6,170 nt of DNA from CAYZED01 sp964477445. GTDB lineage: Bacteria > Bacillota > Clostridia > Lutisporales > Lutisporaceae. Positions within the stretch are counted from its first letter, which is position 1. Each line of letters begins with the position of its first letter. Position numbers and translations under genes: made by a program. Below are positions 5,283 through 6,170 of the stretch, one piece after another. The stretch spans positions 1-6,170 of the forward strand of contig CAYZED010000043.1 in assembly GCA_964477445.1 (NCBI GenBank), in the 5' to 3' direction. A model generated the notes under the pieces. That model saw only the letters and a program-made list of their open reading frames with translations. It had not been told where the DNA came from and did no database searches.

Positions 5283-5697
5283 TAGGACAGAGATAATAGA
5301 ATATTTCTTCCGTCTGATCCAGATTTTCCAATGCATCTTCATAAAGCCTCGCATGTACCTCTTCCGCTTTCATCGCAAAGGTAAATGATAAAAGGGCGGC
5401 TTTGTTTCCAACTGCTTCAGCTTCTTTAACAAAGTCTGGATACATTTCCTTGTACTCATGAGTTTCGCCTGCAATGCCATCCTTAAGATTTTCAGTTGTT
5501 GAGGCAACTTTTCCAGCAACTTCAAAGTGTTTTAAAGCGTGGATGGTTTCAGCATCAGATGCAGCCTTAAATAGTTTAGCGGCATTAATCTTGCCATCTT
5601 TTTCAGCTTTCTTGGAATACGCCAGATACTTTCTATTTGCCTGAGATTCTCCAGCAAATGCCTCCATCAAGTTTTCAAGTGTTTTGTTTTCATTCAT
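5283..5697 (-). CDS. rbr: Rubrerythrin (C-terminus in gap)
   Basis: Rubrerythrin reduces hydrogen peroxide to water at a diiron centre, with electrons passed through its rubredoxin-like iron site. It protects anaerobes in the cytoplasm. ATG 5697 is supported by GGAGG at 5710-5706, 8 bases away, and by the typical N-terminus 'NLMEAFAGESQANRKYLAYS'. In 138 visible residues all expected diiron ligands are present: E17, E50 with H53, E78 and E81 ('GETHEY'), and E112 with H115 ('EEVHARLYEDAL'). The last visible residues, 'FYYLCP', hold the first cysteine of the C-terminal CPxC...CPxC domain, which falls in the gap. The upstream 4Fe-4S frame runs into it without a stop, so a fused form is possible as sequenced. 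The ferritin-like gene follows in the same operon. Confidence 0.95.
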
Positions 5698-6170
5698 TTT
5701 TACATCCTCCTTATTATTTTTAAATGCTTTTATTAGTTTTTCTACAGCCTCTTTAGGGAATCCTTCCTGTTTGTTGTTATCAAGAAGCGACTGCAAAAAA
5801 TCTTTAGCGTTATCACTTTGTGGAAGCATATATCCAGCTTCACGGACAATATCTTCGGCCATAATATGATTCGATTTTTCAATGGCAGCAGCCAGCTTTC
5901 CAGGTAATCCGGCAGCGATATTCTCCTGTTCAGACTTGCTGTGCAGAAGCGTTTTCAGTACACTGACAACTGCTTCTGCTTTAGGCTGCTGTAGTGGATA
6001 CTCTATAGGTACCATTGAAATTGCACCAGATGGGCAAGCGTCTGCGCAATCCCCGCAACCGATGCACTTAGCAACATCAATGATGCTGTTCTCGGTGTCT
6101 GTTGCTCCGGTAGGACAGACGTAGAGGCACAAGCAATCTTTTGTGCACAAGCGAATATTTCTTACTGCAT
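5698..6170 (-). CDS. Ferredoxin-like 4Fe-4S protein with helical tail (start just beyond window)
   Basis: The frame enters at the window edge (AVRNIRLCTKDC...), so the start is probably one or two codons outside; the internal TTG at 6150 is not it. The visible 157 residues begin with two cysteine clusters. The first is atypical, C8-x3-C12-x-C14-x3-C18-P. The second is canonical, C35-x2-C38-x2-C41-x3-C45-P ('CIGCGDCADACP'). About 105 helical residues follow, including 'KLAAAIEKSNHIMAEDI' and 'AGYMLPQSDNAKDFLQSLL', with no domain I can name. As sequenced there is no stop before the rubrerythrin ATG, so the product would be a ferredoxin-rubrerythrin fusion. However, TAATAA lies one frame off at 5718-5713, right before the ribosome site. 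It probably supplies electrons to rubrerythrin (inference from the operon). Confidence 0.85.
5706..5710 (-). promoter_or_regulatory. Internal ribosome binding site for rubrerythrin
   Basis: GGAGG, within AAGGAGG, lies 8 bases before ATG 5697, inside the open upstream frame. A strong site at ideal spacing indicates that rubrerythrin is made as its own protein, whether or not a fused product also exists. Confidence 0.85.

Noticed and set aside
5684..6124. Plus-strand frames 5684-5869 and 5882-6124
   Set aside because: They are antisense to the ferredoxin-like and rubrerythrin coding sequence and resemble no family.

Overview
The window is AT-rich, with strong consensus sigma-A type promoters, purine-rich Shine-Dalgarno sites and oxygen-defence genes typical of strict anaerobes. 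This points to a low-GC Gram-positive anaerobe of the class Clostridia, perhaps a Lachnospiraceae relative (inference from gene content and codon use). Three runs of N (388-609, 1204-1213, 5137-5282) show it is a scaffold, probably draft or metagenome-derived, and each gap falls inside a gene or beside one.

Left block (1-2500, minus strand): a probable three-gene operon reads leftward from a near-perfect promoter at 2472-2500. Its order is a MarR-family repressor, a DUF6544-type membrane protein, and a probable CPBP-type intramembrane protease that runs off the window edge. The marR promoter carries two adjacent 20-bp direct repeats that look like an autoregulatory operator. The DUF6544 gene is split: its two parts flank a 10-N gap, share a 30-bp near-repeat, and are separated by about 178 bp of unrelated sequence. 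This looks like a collapsed or chimeric join, or the end of a mobile element.

Middle block (2500-4670): a 2.05-kb insertion sequence with an IS1634-type DDE transposase on the plus strand, 11-bp perfect terminal inverted repeats and imperfect 6-bp flanking repeats. A factor-independent terminator just inside its left end would insulate the transposase from outside transcription. Left of the element lies an orphan minus-strand terminator whose gene is no longer visible.

Right block (4800-6170, minus strand): an iron and peroxide-detoxification operon. It has an atypical ferredoxin-like 4Fe-4S protein (start just beyond the edge), rubrerythrin (its C-terminal rubredoxin-like domain lost in a gap), and a short two-helix ferritin-like protein of the half-ferritin (EncFtn-like) type. 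It ends at a 17-bp perfect-stem terminator. The ferredoxin and rubrerythrin frames are continuous as sequenced, but an internal ribosome site and a TAATAA just out of frame suggest two separate genes one base away from the present reading.

No tRNA, rRNA, CRISPR array or riboswitch was recognised. The most unusual points are the ferredoxin/rubrerythrin junction, the disrupted DUF6544 gene, the tandem operator and the self-insulating insertion sequence. I see no convincing wholly new system.
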